DNA from: an uncultured Alphaproteobacteria bacterium
Lineage (GTDB): Bacteria; Pseudomonadota; Alphaproteobacteria; Rs-D84
DNA length: 13,129 nucleotides
NCBI GenBank assembly: GCA_937888635.1
Contig: CALARG010000037.1
Location: 1-13,129, forward strand
Reading direction: 5' to 3'
In this document: in pieces, positions 6,378 through 13,111 of the stretch
Numbering within the stretch: the first letter of the stretch is position 1
How the letters are laid out: every line of letters starts with the position of its first letter
Made by a program: the position numbers and the translations under genes
Notes under the pieces: generated by a model
Told to the model about the DNA's origin: nothing
The model's database searches: none
The model's input: only the letters and a program-made list of their open reading frames with translations

Positions 6378-6702
6378 AAATCTTTAAAATTTTGGTTTTA
6401 GGGTCACCAATATTCAGGTATTTTAACCCCAGTTCTTCAATATAATCAGGGCTGTATCCCTGAAGCAGTTCAATGTGTTTGTTAATGTTGTTCAGGTTTT
6501 CTTGTTCAGATGCCAGTTGGGCGCGTTCCTGGTGCAGGTGCCATACATTCATTGAAAATCGCTGAATATTTACATCACCCCAGAACAGACCAATAAACAT
6601 AAAGGCCGCAAAGCCAGTTAATGCAACCCCAATCTTACCCTGGATGCCACCAGACCAGGCGCGCCCGATAAAACTAAATAAATTTTTGATTTTTCCTTTC
6701 AT
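6376..6702 (-). CDS. FtsB/DivIC-like septum formation initiator protein
   Basis: 108 residues from the preferred ATG at 6702. An ATG at 6711 would add MPS, but it overlaps the -10 box TATAAT (6715-6710) and would not be transcribed. Architecture is that of FtsB/DivIC: a short basic cytoplasmic N-terminus, one membrane helix (about 23-41, KIGVALTGFAAFMFIGLFW), a periplasmic coiled-coil of about 30 residues rich in Gln, Glu and Asn, then a terminal motif SPDYIEELGLKYLNIGDP resembling the family's 'EExARxxLGLVxPGE' end. FtsB and its partners FtsL and FtsQ link the divisome to septal peptidoglycan synthesis. It is transcribed divergently from dusB. The identification rests on architecture and the end motif, so a distant relative is possible. 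Confidence 0.7.
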   Translation of the reverse strand: MKGKIKNLFSFIGRAWSGGIQGKIGVALTGFAAFMFIGLFWGDVNIQRFSMNVWHLHQERAQLASEQENLNNINKHIELLQGYSPDYIEELGLKYLNIGDPKTKILKI

Positions 6703-6739
6703 AGATGGCATTATATCACAAATGTTTAGTAAGAATCAA
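6686..6739. promoter_or_regulatory. Mirror-symmetric divergent promoter, FtsB-like gene / dusB
   Basis: Plus strand: TTGATT (6686-6691), 18 nt, ATTATA (6710-6715), 18 nt, AATCAA (6734-6739). Read on the minus strand this is TTGATT-18-TATAAT, a good sigma70-type promoter placing the start near 6703, next to ATG 6702. On the plus strand the -35 is identical, but the -10 must be TTATAT or TATATC (6711-6717), a poorer match with a 19-20 bp spacer. Each -35 lies inside the other gene's coding sequence. Confidence 0.6.
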
Positions 6740-7633
6740 ATTTTTGTGGCACCTTTGGCGGGCGTGACTGACCGGCCGTTTCGTCGTATTGTGCGAAAGT
6801 TTTCACCAGATGCGCCATTGGTGACAGAAATGATTTCGTGCCATTCGCTGGTTGGGGCGCATAAAAACTGTTTGCGTAATTTTGATAATTATGCGGACGA
6901 AGGCAATGTTGGCGCACAAATATTTGGTGCAGATGTTGCACTGATGGCGGATGCCGCCCGTATTTTACAAGATGCAGGGGCAAAGTGGATTGATATTAAT
7001 ATGGGGTGCCCTGTGCCCAAGGTTGCAACCCGTGCGGGTGCAGGGGCGCATCTGATGCGTGACCATGTATTGGCGGGAAAGATTATGTCTGCCGTTGTGC
7101 GGGCAGTGGAAATCCCAGTGTCTGTTAAAACGCGCCTGGGGTGGGATGATGAGCACAGGGATTGGCGTAAACTGGTTGATATTGCAGCGGATTCAGGGGT
7201 GCGATTTATGGCGTTGCATGGGCGTACGCGTGCGCAGTTGTATTTGGGACATGCCCAATTGCCAGATGTTTCAGATTGTCCAATTCCAATCATTGCAAAT
7301 GGTGATATAAAAACAGCAGATGATTTGGTTGTGCCAGAATCCCTGGGGTATTCAGGTGCAATGATTGGGCGCGCGATGCTGGGGCGGCCGTGGCTGATTG
7401 CGCAATTGCATGGTATGGATGTGCCGCAGAATATTGGTGAAATAGTATTGGAACATTTAGATTATGCAATTGAATACTATGGTGAAAAAACGGCTGTGCC
7501 GATGTTTAGAAAGCATGCCGCGTGGTACAGTGCGGGAATGCCGAATTCGTCAGAGTTTCGTATTAGGGTAAATCAAACGGAATCTGCAGATGCCTTAAAG
7601 GTTGCAATTCGTGAATTTTGGGGTATTATTTAG
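6722..7633 (+). CDS. dusB: tRNA-dihydrouridine synthase, DusB type
   Basis: FMN enzyme that reduces uridines in the D-loop of tRNA using NADPH. I take ATG 6722 (303 residues) because the family begins at 'FVAPLAGVTDRPFR' (8-21). A start at 6644 would add 26 unrelated residues antisense to the divergent gene. Seen: TEMIS (35-39), DINMGCPVPKV (91-101) with catalytic Cys96, VSVKTRLGW (133-141) with the FMN-binding Lys136, LHGRTRAQLY (165-174), NGDI (193-196) and GAMIGRAMLGRPW (212-224) for the FMN phosphate. A helical tRNA-binding C-terminus contains RKHAAWY and FRIRVNQ. GAGAHLMRD replaces the more usual GSALLRD-type segment. No Shine-Dalgarno; the -10 lies 4 nt upstream, implying a leaderless mRNA. 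rodZ follows after 27 nt. Confidence 0.93.
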   Translation: MFSKNQIFVAPLAGVTDRPFRRIVRKFSPDAPLVTEMISCHSLVGAHKNCLRNFDNYADEGNVGAQIFGADVALMADAARILQDAGAKWIDINMGCPVPKVATRAGAGAHLMRDHVLAGKIMSAVVRAVEIPVSVKTRLGWDDEHRDWRKLVDIAADSGVRFMALHGRTRAQLYLGHAQLPDVSDCPIPIIANGDIKTADDLVVPESLGYSGAMIGRAMLGRPWLIAQLHGMDVPQNIGEIVLEHLDYAIEYYGEKTAVPMFRKHAAWYSAGMPNSSEFRIRVNQTESADALKVAIREFWGII

Positions 7634-7660
7634 GAAAAACAGTTAACAGGGATTAAAAAA

Positions 7661-8527
7661 ATGACAGAAAATATTGAAAATAATGAAAATGTAGTGGCGA
7701 CACAGGTTGTAGAAGCGCCATTGGAATTGACGGCGGGTCAGATGCTGCATAATGCGCGTACAACAGGTCGTCGTAAACGTGAAATCCCAACAATTGCAAA
7801 GCAATTATGCATTAGGGAAGAGTTTTTAGAAGCGTTAGAAAATGGTGATTATACTGCAATACCGGAACCTGTGTATATTTTGGGTTTTGCACGAAATTAT
7901 GCAATGGAATTGGGTTTAAACCCAGATGAAATTGTTGCGAAAATTAAAAAAGAAATGGGTTTGACGGCGGATTGTGCGGATTCTGATGATGTGTCGGCGT
8001 GCGCAATGCCCAGCATTGAAGAAGAAAGTTGGGCCAAGGTTTATTTTGTGAAGGTTTATCAGTTCATTTACCAACATTGGATTTGGTTTGCGGGTGCAGT
8101 GGTTGCGATTGCGCTGGTTGTGTTGGGGATTGTTTTGTTGTCGGGACCAGAAAAGACAGAAGATGTTGCACCAGTGGCACCTGTGGTTGAAGAGGTCGTT
8201 AGTACAGAGCCTGAATACAAACTGACGGTGCGTGAAAGATTTGGCACAGATAATCGTGACAAGGCAAATGTTATATTACAGGCGTCCCAAGAATCATGGG
8301 TAAAGGTTGAAGATGGGCGTGGTAACACAGTGTTCAGTCGTGTATTGGTGCCAGGTGATGTTTACTATGTGCCGGTTGGTAATAAATACAAGGCGACATT
8401 TGGTAATGCAGGTGGTATTGATATTTGGGTAAATGGAAAATTAATACCAGATGCAGGTGCAGATCATACCAGGAAAAGTGGTATTATGCTGAATCCAGAC
8501 AGTCTGCTGGGAAATAAGAAAAAATAA
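7661..8527 (+). CDS. rodZ: RodZ-like cell-shape protein (HTH, TM, DUF4115)
   Basis: 288 residues with the RodZ order. A cytoplasmic helix-turn-helix of the Xre/HTH_25 type (about 27-93; AGQMLHNARTT, IPTIAKQLCI, FLEALENGDY, EPVYILGFARNYA) is the part that contacts MreB in studied relatives. A linker and one membrane helix (139-161, HWIWFAGAVVAIALVVLGIVLLSG) follow, then a Pro/Val/Glu linker and a periplasmic DUF4115-type beta domain (about 203-275; ILQASQESWVKVED...GDVYYVP...GGIDIWVNGK). RodZ couples MreB filaments to the elongation machinery. The ribosome site is modest (AGGG about 10 nt upstream). It is probably cotranscribed with dusB (27-nt gap) and closed by a terminator. It is shorter in the HTH-TM linker than Escherichia coli RodZ (337 residues). 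Confidence 0.9.
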   Translation: MTENIENNENVVATQVVEAPLELTAGQMLHNARTTGRRKREIPTIAKQLCIREEFLEALENGDYTAIPEPVYILGFARNYAMELGLNPDEIVAKIKKEMGLTADCADSDDVSACAMPSIEEESWAKVYFVKVYQFIYQHWIWFAGAVVAIALVVLGIVLLSGPEKTEDVAPVAPVVEEVVSTEPEYKLTVRERFGTDNRDKANVILQASQESWVKVEDGRGNTVFSRVLVPGDVYYVPVGNKYKATFGNAGGIDIWVNGKLIPDAGADHTRKSGIMLNPDSLLGNKKK

Positions 8528-8534
8528 GTATACG

Positions 8535-8558
8535 GGGCGAAAGGAATTTTCGCCCTTT
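8535..8558 (+). terminator. Intrinsic terminator after rodZ
   Basis: GGGCGAAA (8535-8542) with TTTCGCCC (8548-8555), 8 bp, loop GGAAT, followed by TTT and a mixed T-rich stretch. The short T-run makes it moderate. It lies just upstream of the uvrA promoter. Confidence 0.6.
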
Positions 8559-8561
8559 GTA

Positions 8562-8589
8562 TTGAAAAAATAATCAGATAACCTATATC
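8562..8589 (+). promoter_or_regulatory. Promoter of the uvrA operon
   Basis: -35 TTGAAA (8562-8567), 16-bp spacer, -10 TATATC (8584-8589). The -10 ends 6 nt before ATG 8596 and no Shine-Dalgarno is present, so the transcript is likely leaderless. No recognisable SOS (LexA) box was seen: neither GTTC-N7-GTTC nor an Escherichia coli-type CTGT...ACAG motif. Confidence 0.5.
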
Positions 8590-8595
8590 TTTGTC

Positions 8596-11469
8596 ATGGC
8601 AAGTTTTATAAAAGTTCGCGGTGCGCGCGAAAACAATCTTAAAAATGTTGATTTGGACATACCAAAAAATAAATTGGTGGTCTTGACCGGTGTATCTGGG
8701 TCGGGAAAATCTTCGTTGGCGTTTAATACTATTTATGCCGAAGGGCAACGCAGATATGTTGAGTCGCTGTCCAGTTATGCGCGTCAATTCTTGGATATGC
8801 AGAAAAAGCCACATGTTGATTTGATAGAAGGGTTGGCACCTGCGATTTCAATTGAACAAAAGACGACATCTAAAAATCCGCGTTCAACGGTTGGTACCGT
8901 GACAGAAATATATGATTATCTGCGTTTATTGTGGGCGCGTATTGGGGTACCGCATTCGCCTGTGACGGGCAAGCCTATTAAATCACAGTCGGTTGCAGAG
9001 ATGGTTGATTGGACCATGAAAATTCCAGCCGGTACCAGAATCTTTATATTGGCGCCGTTGGTTCGTGAACGCAAAGGCGAATATCGCAAAGAACTGGCAT
9101 TCTTGGTAAAGCAGGGGTATCAACGCGCGATTATTGATGATGAATTGGTTGATTTGTCTGCGGTACAGCCGTTGGATAAAAATAAAAAGCATACGATATT
9201 GGTTGTTGTTGACCGCCTGCAAATGCCAGATGATGGCGCAGATGTGGAAGAATTTCGTTCGCGTATGTATTCTTCGTTTGAAGGATCGCTGCGATTGGTG
9301 CCGGGGTCTGTGTTGGTGCGCCGTTTGGATACAAATGAAGATACATTGTATTCGCAAAATTATGCGTGTCCGGTCAGTGGCTTTACCGTGCCAAAAATTG
9401 AACCGCGATTGTTTTCTTTTAATGCGCCAATGGGGGCGTGTCAGAACTGTGACGGATTGGGGGTTCAGTTAAATATGTCGCCAGATTTGGTTGTGCCGGA
9501 CCCGTCAAAGTCAATTCTGGGTGGGGCAATCGCGCCGTGGTCGCGTGGCGGAATGTTAAGTCAGTTTGAACATTTGTTAGATGCGCTGCATAAAAAGTTC
9601 AAGATACCGCTATCAAAACCGTGGCATACACTGACCCAGGAACAGAAAGATTTGATTTTATATGGCAGTGGTGATCAGGCAATTAAAATAAACTGGAACG
9701 GTTATGTCTATGAAAAGCCATATGAAGGTGTTATCCCAAATATAGAGCGTCGTTGGCGCGAATCGGATTCTGAGGCAATGCGGGCAGAACTGGCAAAGTA
9801 TCAATCTGAAAAACCGTGTCCGGTTTGTCATGGCAAGCGATTGAATATTCAGGCGTTGTGCGTGCGGATAAATAATGCAGATATTATGGATGTGTGCGAT
9901 ATGTCGGTTGACGATTCGCTGGAATGGTTCCGCGATTTGCCAAATCATTTGTCGCAAAAAGATAACGAGATTGCGCGTATTGTTTTGCGTGAAATCACAG
10001 ACAGATTGTATTTCTTGCAAAATGTGGGGCTGGGGTATTTAACATTGTCGCGTATGGCGGGGACCTTGTCTGGGGGCGAAGCCCAGCGCATTCGTTTGGC
10101 ATCACAGATTGGCAGTGGGTTGTCTGGGGTTTTATATGTGCTGGACGAGCCGTCAATTGGATTGCATCAGGCAGATAATGACAAATTGCTGGAAACGCTG
10201 AAAATGCTGCGTGACAAAGATAATACAGTTATTGTTGTTGAGCATGATGAAGATGCGATGCGTGCGGCGGACTGGTTGGTTGATATTGGGCGTGGTGCGG
10301 GTATAAATGGTGGAAATGTTATTGCGGCGGGAACACCAGCCCAGGTAATCAAAAATAAAGATTCAATTACTGGTCAGTATTTGTCAGGTGCGCGCAAAAT
10401 TGCGGTGCCGTCGTCGCGACGCGCGGGCAATGGACGGTCAATTGTTGTGCATGGCGCGCGCGAAAATAATTTGAAAAATGTGACGGCGGAATTTCCGCTG
10501 GGGAAATTTGTGGCACTGACGGGTGTGTCAGGGTCTGGTAAGTCAACGCTGTTGTTGAATACATTGTATCCGGCATTGATGCGTGCGCTGTATAATTCAA
10601 AAATAGAAACAGGGGCGCACGATATCATAACAGGTATGGAAAATGTAGACAAAGTGGTTGATATTGATCAATCGCCAATTGGGCGCAGCCCGCGCAGTAA
10701 TCCGGCGACCTATACAGGTGTGTTTGGTGATATACGCGATTTCTTTGCCGATTTACCGGAATCCAAGGCGCGCGGATATGGACCGGGACGCTTTTCGTTT
10801 AATGTCAAAGGTGGCCGATGCGAGGCCTGTCAGGGTGACGGCCAGATTAAGATTGAAATGAACTTCTTGGCCGATGTGTATGTGGAATGTGATTGTTGTC
10901 GTGGGTCGCGATATAACGAAGAAACCCTGGCGGTTAAGTACAAGGGGAAATCAATCGCAGATGTACTGAATATGACGGTTGAAGAGGCGTACAGATTCTT
11001 TATCAATGTGCCAAAGATTGCGCGAAAATTGGAACTGTTAAAGCGTGTGGGGTTGGATTATATAAAACTGGGGCAAAGTTCATTAGATTTATCTGGGGGC
11101 GAAGCCCAGCGTATAAAATTATCCAAAGAATTGGCCGCGCGCAGTACGGGCGAGACAATCTATATTTTGGACGAGCCGACGACAGGTCTGCATTTTGAAG
11201 ATATTAAGTTGTTGCTGTCCGTTCTGCATGAATTGGTAGAGCAGGGAAATACAGTTATTGTTATTGAACATAATCTGGAGGTTATTAAGACTGCGGACTG
11301 GATTATTGATTTGGGGCCCGCCGGTGGTGCGGGTGGTGGTCAAATTGTTGCCACTGGCACACCAGAAGATGTTGCAAATGTTCCAGAATCAAAAACGGGA
11401 AAATATTTAAAGAAGTATCTTGATAAATCTGGAAAAGACAATAAAATGAATAAGCAAAAAAAGGAGTAA
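8596..11469 (+). CDS. uvrA: UvrABC excinuclease subunit A
   Basis: 957 residues, near the usual 940-960. UvrA is the damage-sensing ATPase of nucleotide excision repair; it dimerises and loads UvrB on damaged DNA. Two ABC modules are seen: Walker A GVSGSGKSS (32-40) and GVSGSGKST (643-651), signatures LSGGEAQRIRLAS (from 491) and LSGGEAQRIKLSK (from 832), each followed by a Walker B LDEPS/LDEPT. Cysteine pairs: CQNC (282-285), CPVC (408-411), CEAC (742-745) and CDCC (765-768). The first zinc site reads CPVSG (258-262), with Ser in place of the second Cys, a variant I associate with alphaproteobacteria. The tail after about 940 is Lys-rich. It starts an operon: the next gene's AAGGAG ribosome site is formed by its last codons. 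Confidence 0.98.
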   Translation: MASFIKVRGARENNLKNVDLDIPKNKLVVLTGVSGSGKSSLAFNTIYAEGQRRYVESLSSYARQFLDMQKKPHVDLIEGLAPAISIEQKTTSKNPRSTVGTVTEIYDYLRLLWARIGVPHSPVTGKPIKSQSVAEMVDWTMKIPAGTRIFILAPLVRERKGEYRKELAFLVKQGYQRAIIDDELVDLSAVQPLDKNKKHTILVVVDRLQMPDDGADVEEFRSRMYSSFEGSLRLVPGSVLVRRLDTNEDTLYSQNYACPVSGFTVPKIEPRLFSFNAPMGACQNCDGLGVQLNMSPDLVVPDPSKSILGGAIAPWSRGGMLSQFEHLLDALHKKFKIPLSKPWHTLTQEQKDLILYGSGDQAIKINWNGYVYEKPYEGVIPNIERRWRESDSEAMRAELAKYQSEKPCPVCHGKRLNIQALCVRINNADIMDVCDMSVDDSLEWFRDLPNHLSQKDNEIARIVLREITDRLYFLQNVGLGYLTLSRMAGTLSGGEAQRIRLASQIGSGLSGVLYVLDEPSIGLHQADNDKLLETLKMLRDKDNTVIVVEHDEDAMRAADWLVDIGRGAGINGGNVIAAGTPAQVIKNKDSITGQYLSGARKIAVPSSRRAGNGRSIVVHGARENNLKNVTAEFPLGKFVALTGVSGSGKSTLLLNTLYPALMRALYNSKIETGAHDIITGMENVDKVVDIDQSPIGRSPRSNPATYTGVFGDIRDFFADLPESKARGYGPGRFSFNVKGGRCEACQGDGQIKIEMNFLADVYVECDCCRGSRYNEETLAVKYKGKSIADVLNMTVEEAYRFFINVPKIARKLELLKRVGLDYIKLGQSSLDLSGGEAQRIKLSKELAARSTGETIYILDEPTTGLHFEDIKLLLSVLHELVEQGNTVIVIEHNLEVIKTADWIIDLGPAGGAGGGQIVATGTPEDVANVPESKTGKYLKKYLDKSGKDNKMNKQKKE

Positions 11470-11475
11470 GTAGTT

Positions 11476-12000
11476 ATGTTTGGTTTTGGTAAAAAGAAAG
11501 ATAAAAATAATTTTACAGAGGCAGATATCAAGGCAGCAGAAAAGGATTTAGGTGCTGATAAAATGCCCAGTGGTATGAAAGAGACAGCTGCGCGTATGAT
11601 GTCGGGTCAGTTTGACATGAACGATATGTTGGCACAATTAAAACAGATTAAGAAAATGAGCAATTTTAGCGGTCTGTTGAAAATGGTGCCTGGAATGAAA
11701 GATGCGGTTGGCGCAATGAAGGAAAAGATAAAAGATGGCAGTGTTGATGCCCAGATTAAGATTCTAGAGGCGATGACACCCGCCGAACGGGCCGAGCCTG
11801 AAAAGATTTTCGCCAATGCCAAGGCGCGTATTGCCGAAACCGCCGGTTGCACAGTTCGCGAAGTTGAACATATGATAAAGCAATACACCAAGATGAAACA
11901 GCAAATGGCAATGATTCAGCGTATGGGCGGGATGGAAGCTGTTATGGCGCGCATGCAATCCCAGGGCGGTATGCCAGGCGTGAAACCACAGGGGAATTAA
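11476..12000 (+). CDS. Free-standing SRP54/Ffh M-domain protein (no GTPase domain)
   Basis: 174 residues that align in my reading only with the C-terminal M domain of Ffh, the signal recognition particle protein that binds signal peptides and 4.5S RNA. Seen: GQFDMNDMLAQLKQIKKM (44-61), matching the Ffh 'F(T/D)LxDFLxQLxQMKKMG' helix; LLKMVPGM (67-74), the finger-loop region; AMTPAERAEPEKI (99-111), matching 'SMTPxERxxPxxI'; and ARIAETAGCTVREVEHMIKQY (117-137), matching the RNA-binding 'RIAxGSGxxVxxVNxLLKQF', with GS replaced by TA. A Met/Gly-rich tail follows; 21 of 174 residues are Met. The NG GTPase domain (about 300 residues) is absent and cannot be upstream, since uvrA ends 6 nt before. 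AAGGAG at 11461-11466 with 9-nt spacing confirms the start. It may work with a separate Ffh or act as an independent chaperone or RNA binder. Confidence 0.85.
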   Translation: MFGFGKKKDKNNFTEADIKAAEKDLGADKMPSGMKETAARMMSGQFDMNDMLAQLKQIKKMSNFSGLLKMVPGMKDAVGAMKEKIKDGSVDAQIKILEAMTPAERAEPEKIFANAKARIAETAGCTVREVEHMIKQYTKMKQQMAMIQRMGGMEAVMARMQSQGGMPGVKPQGN

Positions 12001-12003
12001 CTG

Positions 12004-12267
12004 ATGGCTTTTAAAGATACGCTGAAAAATTTAAATCATTTGTTTGATTGGACTGCGCTAGAGGTGACTGAGCCGATGGCGTACCAAAAAGAGTATAATG
12101 ATATTGGGAATTTTTTACTGGGGTATCAGGTGACGGTTAAGTACAAGTATCATGGTGTGTATGAATATATCTTTCCGGTTGATGATAAAATAGGATTAAT
12201 GACACCGGAAAGGGCATTTAACCGTGCTTTGAAATTCAGCCAGCGTTTAAAGCAAAGAATACGTTAA
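12004..12267 (+). CDS. Conserved-looking small protein of unknown function, 87 residues
   Basis: I do not recognise this protein. It is soluble (no signal peptide or membrane segment), with mixed charge. Aromatic residues cluster in the middle (YQVTVKYKYHGVYEYIFPV, about 41-59) in a pattern suggesting beta strands, and a basic C-terminal helix (RAFNRALKFSQRLKQRIR) could contact nucleic acid. It is probably real: AGGGG at 11990-11994 is well spaced from ATG 12004, only 3 nt separate it from the preceding stop, and its TAA overlaps the rlmE ATG by one base (TAATG), indicating translational coupling. Context suggests a role tied to ribosome or RNA biology, but that is inference. Confidence 0.75.
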   Translation: MAFKDTLKNLNHLFDWTALEVTEPMAYQKEYNDIGNFLLGYQVTVKYKYHGVYEYIFPVDDKIGLMTPERAFNRALKFSQRLKQRIR

Positions 12268-12926
12268 TGAAAATAATAAATAAAAAAATTGCAGGGAAAA
12301 AGTCTTCGGTTGCATGGTTGCAACGCCAGGCGGCAGATCCATATGTTGCGCGCGCACACAAGGATGGTTATCGTGCACGCGCGGCATATAAACTGATTGA
12401 AATGAATGAGAAATTCAAATTTTTGCGCAATGGCCAGGTGGTGGTTGATCTGGGGGCGGCACCGGGGTCGTGGTCGCAATATATTGCGCGTACATATCCG
12501 AAATCAAAAATATTTGCAATGGATTTGTTGGAAATTTCCCCAATTGTTGGGGTTGAAACATATCAGGGGGACTTTACATCGGATGTGGCCCTGCGCTGGC
12601 TGGAAGAAAAGTTAGGGTTGGATGCCGATTCGGTCGGCGGTGGCACGGCAGATGTTGTTGTGTCAGATATGGCACCAAATACCGTTGGACATAAAAAGAC
12701 CGACCATATTCGCCAGATGGTGTTATTAGAATATGCGTTTGATTTCGCGTTGCGCGCGTTAAAGCCGGGCGGGACATTTGTGTGTAAATCTTTTACCGGT
12801 GGCACAACCCAGGATTTGTTAAAACAGATTAAGGAAAGATTTGAATCTGTGCATCATATAAAACCGCCGTCTTCGCGTAAAGACAGTGTGGAAATGTTTA
12901 TTGTCGCGATGGGATTTCGTGGATAG
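12267..12926 (+). CDS. rlmE: 23S rRNA 2'-O-methyltransferase RlmE (FtsJ/RrmJ)
   Basis: 219 residues, near the usual 209-240. RlmE uses S-adenosylmethionine to methylate the ribose of U2552 (Escherichia coli numbering) in the 23S A-loop, late in large-subunit assembly. The catalytic tetrad is complete: Lys42 in AAYKLIE, Asp134 in VVSDMAP, Lys174 in FVCKSFTGG and Glu209 in SVEMF. Motif I is VVVDLGAAPGSWSQ (58-71); the acidic residue contacting the cofactor is in AMDLLEI (84-90). The N-terminal basic stretch including RARAAYK is typical for rRNA binding. A small insertion with GGG near 124-126 is a modest oddity. Translation is probably coupled to the preceding gene through TAATG. It is the last gene of the uvrA operon; no clear hairpin terminator follows, only T-rich DNA. 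Confidence 0.96.
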   Translation: MKIINKKIAGKKSSVAWLQRQAADPYVARAHKDGYRARAAYKLIEMNEKFKFLRNGQVVVDLGAAPGSWSQYIARTYPKSKIFAMDLLEISPIVGVETYQGDFTSDVALRWLEEKLGLDADSVGGGTADVVVSDMAPNTVGHKKTDHIRQMVLLEYAFDFALRALKPGGTFVCKSFTGGTTQDLLKQIKERFESVHHIKPPSSRKDSVEMFIVAMGFRG

Positions 12927-12935
12927 TTTTTTGTG

Positions 12936-12964
12936 TTGATTTATTTTTGCCTGTGTGTGATAAT
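12936..12964 (+). promoter_or_regulatory. Promoter of a right-edge leader transcript
   Basis: -35 TTGATT (12936-12941), 17-bp spacer, -10 GATAAT (12959-12964). TTGATT is the same -35 as in the divergent ftsB-like/dusB promoter. Predicted start near 12971, at the base of the first leader hairpin. Confidence 0.6.
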
Positions 12965-12970
12965 GTATGT

Positions 12971-13061
12971 GTCGTGATGTGTTGTCACGATGGGGTGTGG
13001 AAACCCGTACATAAGGCGTCTGGGGAAGAATATGGCGCGCCGTTTTATGGGCGTGTTTTTT
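12971..13061 (+). ncRNA. Structured leader RNA or small RNA ending in an intrinsic terminator
   Basis: From the predicted start come hairpin TCGTGA...TCACGA (12972-12977 with 12985-12990), hairpin GGGT-GTGGAA-ACCC (12993-13006), and a helix CATAAGGCG (13010-13018) with CGCC and TTATG (13038-13041, 13045-13049). That helix excludes the terminator stem at 13036-13055, as an antiterminator would. The whole could be a cis-acting attenuator for the gene beyond the edge, or a separate RNA of about 90 nt. No known aptamer class is recognised. Confidence 0.45.
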
Positions 13062-13094
13062 GTATTGTTTTTCTGGGACGATAAATACTCCTGA
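13032..13094 (+). CDS. Possible 20-residue leader peptide
   Basis: ATG 13032 opens a short frame beginning MARRFMGVFFVLFF and ending ...DDKYS with TGA at 13092-13094. A GGGGA lies 5 nt upstream (13022-13026). It runs through the intrinsic terminator and stops inside the 5' arm of the hairpin that hides the downstream Shine-Dalgarno. That placement is what suggests a regulatory leader peptide; the frame is short enough to occur by chance. Confidence 0.3.
   Translation: MARRFMGVFFVLFFWDDKYS
13036..13061 (+). terminator. Intrinsic terminator / attenuator in the leader
   Basis: CGCGCC (13036-13041) with GGCGTG (13050-13055), one G-T wobble, 8-nt loop, followed at once by six T (13056-13061). 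The 5' arm is also used by the competing CATAAGGCG helix. Confidence 0.55.
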
Positions 13095-13111
13095 TCATTT
13101 TTGGTCAGGAG
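13088..13111 (+). promoter_or_regulatory. Hairpin sequestering a Shine-Dalgarno sequence
   Basis: CTCCTGATC (13088-13096) pairs with GGTCAGGAG (13103-13111): 9 bp with one T-G wobble, loop ATTTTT. The 3' arm contains most of AGGAGG (13107-13112), the strongest Shine-Dalgarno in the window. The nearest ATG (13115) is only 2 nt away and meets TGA after four codons (MRIY), so the regulated start probably lies past the window edge. Confidence 0.55.

Noticed and set aside
6709..6711. ATG 6711 as start of the FtsB-like gene
   Set aside because: It overlaps the TATAAT box, so the transcript would begin after it. ATG 6702 fits the predicted transcription start.
6644..6721. N-terminal extension of DusB from ATG 6644
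   Set aside because: The extra 26 residues do not fit the family and are antisense to the FtsB-like gene. The promoter lies downstream of 6644.
5189..12926. Reassignment of TGA to tryptophan
   Set aside because: All recognisable proteins are complete with tryptophans encoded by TGG and no in-frame TGA, so the standard bacterial code fits.
12971..13061. 4.5S RNA gene near the M-domain gene
   Set aside because: An attractive context, but the conserved SRP RNA apical loop and its asymmetric loop sequence are absent.
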